Positions 58,702 through 64,000 of a stretch of 64,000 bases of DNA are shown piece after piece. The position numbers were made by a program, and so were the translations under genes. The notes under the pieces are model-generated. The model saw only the letters and a list, made by a program, of their open reading frames with translations, was not told the DNA's origin and did no database searches. Numbering within the stretch: the first letter of the stretch is position 1; every line of letters begins with the position of its first letter. The stretch covers positions 404,861 through 468,860 of the forward strand of contig PSQN01000008.1 of assembly GCA_002989075.1 (NCBI GenBank), written 5' to 3'. The stretch comes from Arthonia radiata (taxonomy: Eukaryota; Ascomycota; Arthoniomycetes; Arthoniales; Arthoniaceae).

Positions 58702-60084
58702 AAAGTACTTAATTATTAGCTATAAATCTTACTATCAGCTCTTAGCAAGTATTGCCCTTAGCTTACGGATATACAATAAAAGAGATTAGAAAAACAACAG
58801 GTTAGAGCTTTAAGCGCCTATAATAAATATAACAGTAATAGCAAAGCTCTTTAGTTTAATAATACTTTTATCTTTACTACTTTTACTAGGCTACTATTAG
58901 TTTTACTTACTTCTTTTTTAACGTACAATAAACTATCTTCTCTATAGACTAGCTCTAAATAAAATAATTGCTTACGCTCTATAATATACTCGCATACAAT
59001 ATCCTCTCTTATAACATTATAGCGATAGTAAGCGTCTATCTTAACTCTTCTTTATTAAATAGTGTTAAATAACAAACAAACTATTTAAGGCTCTTTAAAC
59101 AGCTATAACAGTCTTACTTTTTTAACTTATACTAGTACCTTTAATAGCTCTTAAAGCGATATATAAAGTCTATAGTCTTTAGCTTATAATTAGTCTTAAC
59201 TATCTTAACTATATAAGTATGCTCTATTATCTTTAACATATAGACAACCTGCCTTAGAGTTAGAATATAAGTAGTCTAAATTATATTTATAGCTCTAGTC
59301 TTTTACTTTAAGCTAAGCCTTCGGTAGTATCTTTACGTCTTCTTATTATTTATCTATACTATCCTCTCTAGCAGTAGTTAGCGACTATAGCATTCTATTC
59401 GCCTAGTCGAGAGTTAATAATATGCTATAACTAGAGCAGTTATATTAAGTCTAGCAACAGCTTTAGCGCAACTTTCGCCTCTTTAGCTACGATTATAAGT
59501 CTATAGCACTAGATACGAACAAGCCGCTACTTAATATATATTGTGTAATTAACTTTTTTAACCGTACTATAGCTAGCTTTTAGCCGTTCTTCTCTAAAAT
59601 TTAAGACTTAGACGCTCTACCGACTATTATACTCGATAGCACTAATTAGCAAGCTATGCTTATAGCAGTAAGCGACTATATACGCAGAAATCTGTTATTT
59701 ATAGACTTATAACCTTTACAACTATATTAAGTATAGCGATTATAGAACATCAATTATATTATTCTAACGCTTCGCTCTTTTGCTATATATTGAGCTAGTA
59801 TTAATATTTACTACTATCTACGCTTTAGTAAGACTATAACTAATAATTAGTATATATACCTCTACGGCGGCCGCGTAGATATTTAAAAGTTTAAGCACGT
59901 CTATACTTTTCGAGGCTATAGGAGCTTATAATTCAATATAATCGCTATTTTTTTAAATCTAAAACTATCTAAGAATATATACTATTCTATTGATAAAGAG
60001 TACTAGCTTTAGGTTAATAGTATTCTACTATATACGCTCCGATCTATACTCGCAGACTAATACTCCTACCTACTGTAGCACTAT
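58702..60084 (+). repeat. subtelomeric 2.41-kb repeat, proximal copy, right part
   Basis: Starts with the right AAAGT target duplicate (58,702-58,706) and continues the copy that broke off at 52,702. Matches 61,113-62,495 with constant offset 2,411. Ends with CACTAT at 60,079-60,084, where the distal copy begins. Confidence 0.9.
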
Positions 60085-60085
60085 T

Positions 60086-62495
60086 ACCTCTACTAGCTCT
60101 AGAGTTAGGGTTCTATACCTCGTAGAGAGGAATAAAGCGGAGTTATAGTGTTATTTGTACGCTAATTGGTCGTACGCTAGAGCGCCGGCTTAATAGACCC
60201 TATTAAATTCTCCTGTCTCTAAGCAACACACTAGATAGGCCTCCCTAGCAGACGTTATCTAAGCTTAAATTAATATAAACAATATTGTATACTATACGCA
60301 ACATATTGCCTGAATATTAGCTCTCGGTACTTATATATGGCTTAAACATAGAGCAAACACTATCTAGTACGGTGCTAGTATGCTAAGAGTTACGCTCTTA
60401 TTTAAGCGCTAATTAGCCAATTCGACCCGTCGTACGCACCGTAATTCGTATATAAGCGACAAACAACAATATAAATTTGTTTAGTAAACAGGCAAAGAGC
60501 GGGCTCGAGTAGATTTAACGTATTACTTCTCTTACTAAAGCTTAAATACTAAGCTTAATTAGATAGCTGTAGTATAGAAGAAAGACGGTTTAGAGCGCTG
60601 CTAGTATGCTAAGAGTTATATTGATATTTAAGTACTAATTAGCTAGTTAAGCCGGCCGCTTATTTTAGGCTTTATTTATAAGTAGGCTTTTTGCCGCCCA
60701 GCAAAAACCTTTAGTATCTGCTTTTTAATAGAAAGCCTTTTTCTACTATAGTCTCGCTAGCGAGCAAAACTTCTTCTTTAATATACGCGTCCTTCGCTTC
60801 TCTCTTTCTAGTTCTAAATCGCCTATTTTCGCTCTATATAGACCTACTTTTACCCCTACGGCGAGCTCTATAGGCAAACTAAAGAAGTATCTAACCGAGA
60901 TATAACTACAAGAGCGCGCTACGTATATAAAGCAACTAGCGGCGGAGCGTTAAGTACGATCTTAAGCCTATAAAGCTAACAAAGCTGCCGCGTTAATACT
61001 ATTAGTAGCGTCTTACCTACTACTATTACCTTCCTCTATTGCTAAACTAGCTCCTCGATTAGCGTCTTCGATAGTCGTACCTTCGCCTGCGTCTAAGGTC
61101 GACGCTATCGCTAAAGTACTTAATTATTAGCTATAGACCTTATTATCGGCTCTCAGCGAGTATCGCCCTTAGCTTACGGGCACACAATAAAAGAGATTAG
61201 AAAAACAACGGGCTAGAGCTTTAAGCGCCTACAATAAATATAATAGTAATAGCGAGGCCCTTTAGTCTAATAATACTTCTATCTCTACCGCTCCTGCTAG
61301 GCTACTATTAGTTTTACCCGCTTTCTTTCTAGCGCACAACAAACTATCTTCTCTATAGACCGGCTCTAAATAAGATAATCGCTTACGCCCTATAATACGC
61401 CCGCGTACAACATTCTTCCTTACAATATTATAGCGACAGCAAGCGTCTACCTTAACTTCTCTTTATTAAACGGTGTTAGATAACAAATAAACTATCTAAG
61501 ACCCTCTAGACAGCTACAACAGCCTTACTCCCTTAACTTATACCGGTGCCTTTAATAGCTCTTAAAGCGATATATAAAGTCTACAGTCTTTAGCTTATAA
61601 TTAGTTATAACTATCTCGACCGTATAAGTATACTCCGTTATCTTTAGAATACGGGCAACCCGCCTTAGAGTTAGACCACAAGCAGTCTAAATTATATTTA
61701 TAGCTCTAGTCTTCTACTTCGAGCTAAGCCTCCGACAGTGTCTTCGCGCCTTCTTATTATTTATCTATACCGTCCTCTTTGGCGGTAGTTAGCGACTATA
61801 GCATTCTATTCGCCTAGTTGGGAGTTAATAATGCGTTATAACTAGAGCAGTCATATTAAGTCTAGTAACAGCTTTAGCGCGACTTTCGCCTCTTTAGCTG
61901 CAATTACGAGTCTACAGCACTAGATGCGAACAAGCCGCTACTCAATATATATCGCGCAATCAACTTTTTCAACCGTACTATAGCTAGCTCTTAGCTGTTC
62001 TTCTCCAAAATTTAGGACTTAGACGCTCTACCGCCTATTATACTCGATAGCACTAATTAGTAAGCTACGCTTATAGCAGCAAGCGACTACGTACGCGGAG
62101 ATCTGTTATTTACAGACTTATAACCTCCGGGATTATATTAGATGCAGTGGTTGTAGGACATCGATTGCATTATTCTAACGCTTCGCTTCCTCGCCGCGTA
62201 TCGAGCTAGTATTAATATCTGCTACTATCTACGCTTTAGTAAGACTATAACCAATAATTAGTATATATACCTCTACGGCGGCCGCATAGATATCCGGAAG
62301 TTTAAGCACGTCCGCACTTTCCGAGGCTATAGGGGCTTATAATTCGATATAATCGCTGTTTTTCTAAACCTAAAACTATCTAAGGACACGTGCTACCCTA
62401 CCAATAAAGAGTACTAGCTTTAGGTTGATAGTGTCCTACTATGTGCGCTCCGATCTATGCTCGCAGGCCAATACTCCTACCTACTGCAGCACTAT
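60086..62495 (+). repeat. subtelomeric 2.41-kb repeat, distal copy, uninterrupted
   Basis: Direct-orientation partner of the split copy, same length of about 2,410 bp. TTAGGGTT lies at 60,105-60,112 near its left edge. The unfilled insertion site (single AAAGT) is at 61,113-61,117. It retains more C and G than the proximal copy. Confidence 0.9.
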
Positions 62496-63827
62496 CCAGT
62501 TAATTTCAACGATACTTACAATAAGTCTCGTCTTACATAGCTTAAACAAGCAAGCAGCGAGAACTAGCATATAACGAAGCTCTTCTACTATCTGCCCTCC
62601 CGCCTTCCCGGCTCTACTCCATAAGCAAACTTTCTTGATCGTTTTATAAGCGCTATCCGCGAGTATACCTCTAGATATAAATAGTTCCGCGATATCTTCT
62701 TTGTTATCGTTACGTACGGCTGTAAGCTTTACTATCGGTCGACCTTCCTTAATGCGATACGCACCTTACTAGTCTAAGAGCTGCATAAGACGTTTAATTT
62801 TGAATATATAAACCTCGACGAGGTCTGGGTCGATTTGGCCTTAGAGAACATTTCGCAAACCCCTCATCTCACATCGGTAGAGGACGCCCTTTGCCTCTTA
62901 TAGCGTACACCTTGTTATAAAGCCAATATAGAAGCGCTAGACTTATTACGCTATACGTAGTAGTTTAATTGGTAGTTAACTCGCGACGCTATATCCGTTA
63001 GAGCCGTCCCTCCCAAGCAATTATCTCTGCGCGCCGGCGGCCTGTACTACGTCTAGAGTTATAATTTAACTAAAGAGCTCTTTATTACTATTAATAGCAA
63101 GAGCCTGTCGTTTAAGGATATACGGCTACGTACCTTAGCATACAGCAAGCAGACTCTGAACGAGATTTAAGCTACGAATCGCTCTTACTACGTTTACCGT
63201 CCCGGATTGCTTTAATCTTTTATAGCAACCGTCCGGCGACTGGCCAGAGTTCTTAGGGCGTCGGTCTTCAAAGCTTAGCACAACATTAGTGTCCGCAAAG
63301 AGTATCGTATTTATTAAAACTTACTGCATACAATAGATATAGCCTAGAAGCAGCCTACGCTAAAGGGTACAGCTTACTACTAGCTCTTTTAGGTTTTGTG
63401 CAGAGCCGATATCTATTTCTTTACGTTCTCGCAGCTTACGCGCTAGCTCGCCTCTATGTGTATACTAATCGCTTCTACTAGCTCCTCGATCTTACTATCT
63501 TGGTACCAGCAAGATATAAACGCCGCGATGTTAACTGTCCTCCTCGACTATATAGAGGTTACCTTGAATAGCGGGTGCATCGTTCTCCGCTCCCAAATCG
63601 CGCTCGCTAACTATACCCGCCGCCGTCCGTCAAACGCTCGCAGTCGTCGCTGTAGCCGTCGCACGCAACCCAACACGGTTAAGCAACCCTTTATAAACAT
63701 ACATATCGTAGTCAAGGACGACCCTAGTAATAGTAAAGTTAATAAAGTCCTACGCCGCGGTCTTAGGCTCCTAGGATATATCGCTCGGCACGGCGTTGGG
63801 TGGTTGCCCCGCAACATGTTCGAATGA
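60783..63827 (+). pseudogene. unrecognised long subtelomeric gene, degenerate, ends 78 bp before the telomere
   Basis: One reading phase holds from about 60,783 to the TGA at 63,825-63,827 (about 1,014 codons) without a frameshift at the points I tested (60,876, 61,113, 62,304, 62,487, 63,456). It is interrupted by many TAA and TAG codons, which fit former CAA and CAG. Protein-like stretches include KRLEKQRARALSAYNKYNSN, ALENISQTPHLTSVEDAL, SVRKEYRIYQNLL and an Arg-rich patch RRRPSNARSRRCSRR. The last 123 codons (63,456-63,827) are free of stops. I see no helicase, reverse transcriptase, transposase or tyrosine-recombinase motif and cannot name it. No start ATG is visible at the left end. The first about 1.7 kb also exists in the proximal repeat copy. 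Confidence 0.6.
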
Positions 63828-63905
63828 ACGACGCTCAACTTCCGCGTCAATATCTTACCCGAGACAGTATTCGTTACCACTGCGTAGCTAAATAGTCTCG
63901 TTTTT
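63828..63905. other. telomere-adjacent spacer
   Basis: 78 bp of mixed sequence between the last frame and the repeats, ending in a short T run that merges into TTAGGG. No feature seen. Confidence 0.6.
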
Positions 63906-64000
63906 TTAGGGTTAGGGTTAGGGTTAGGGTTAGGGTTAGGGTTAGGGTTAGGGTTAGGGTTAGGGTTAGGGTTAGGGTTAGGGTTAGGGTTAGGGTTAGG
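63906..64000 (+). repeat. telomere, (TTAGGG)n
   Basis: Fifteen full perfect TTAGGG units plus TTAGG to the end of the window. The G-rich strand runs 5' to 3' toward the end, so this is the right chromosome terminus. Confidence 0.98.

Noticed and set aside
60783-63827. A reassigned genetic code in which TAA/TAG mean glutamine
   Set aside because: The genes in 1-49,944 use TAA and TAG as ordinary stops, and the same region also shows Cys to Tyr and His to Tyr changes in the neighbouring element; RIP explains all of it.
60783-63827. Telomere-linked RecQ helicase or Starship captain (tyrosine recombinase)
   Set aside because: I found no ATP-binding or DEAD/DEAH-type helicase motif and no R...Y recombinase pattern in the translated frame; cannot be excluded for heavily mutated parts.
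63611-63880. Minus-strand 89-codon frame next to the telomere
   Set aside because: Antisense of the stop-free end of the long plus-strand frame, which has better protein character.
49945-63905. A CRISPR-like or centromeric array
   Set aside because: Repeats are either one tandem pair of 2.4 kb, LTRs or a three-copy minisatellite; no regular spacers, and the telomere makes a centromere here unlikely.

Overview
The window is the right-hand end of a chromosome of a filamentous ascomycete (Pezizomycotina, most likely a dothideomycete). The last 95 bases are TTAGGG telomere repeats. The genes carry many short introns (about 48-156 nt, usually 50-60) with GTRNGT donors and YAG acceptors. The subtelomere is AT-rich and lacks CpA/TpG, the signature of repeat-induced point mutation (RIP). 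The class assignment is inference; the fungal assignment is well supported.

Region 1 (1-49,944) is a normal gene-dense arm of about two dozen genes. Most are housekeeping: an LYAR-type nucleolar zinc finger, a deneddylase of the SENP8/DEN1 type, ERV2 sulfhydryl oxidase, HIS1, DAHP synthase (ARO3-like), cytochrome c1, NAD-dependent glycerol-3-phosphate dehydrogenase, glycogen debranching enzyme, PRM10/ThrE-type membrane protein, RIB7, PAM17, SLX9 and UBA4. Among them lie a fungal transcription factor-like protein, a gamma-glutamylcyclotransferase-like protein, an MFS anion symporter, a seven-helix membrane protein, several small secreted or surface Cys-rich proteins, an F-box-like protein, an RRM-like protein, and a large protein whose layout recalls meiotic axis proteins. 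Spliced models were rebuilt by hand; each given here closes in frame. HIS1 and the DAHP synthase gene converge, and the latter has a TGAGTCA (Gcn4/CPC1-type) site upstream.

Region 2 (about 49,945-63,905) begins abruptly inside the open 5' end of a chromodomain/AT-hook gene that has no visible start codon. It holds 1.7 kb of extremely AT-rich DNA, then a 2.41-kb segment present twice in direct orientation (51,671-60,084 and 60,086-62,495). The proximal copy is split by a complete 5,999-bp Ty3/gypsy-type LTR retrotransposon (52,703-58,701) with two 274-bp LTRs, TGTTACGG/CCGTAACA ends and a 5-bp target duplication AAAGT. The distal copy runs on into unique sequence and together they form one very long reading frame (about 60,783-63,827). 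It is broken only by TAA/TAG stops, apparently former glutamine codons, and ends 78 bp before the telomere. I do not recognise its product; it is the best candidate for an undescribed subtelomeric gene family.

Region 3 (63,906-64,000) is the telomere.

No rRNA, CRISPR array, secondary-metabolite cluster or convincing tRNA was seen.
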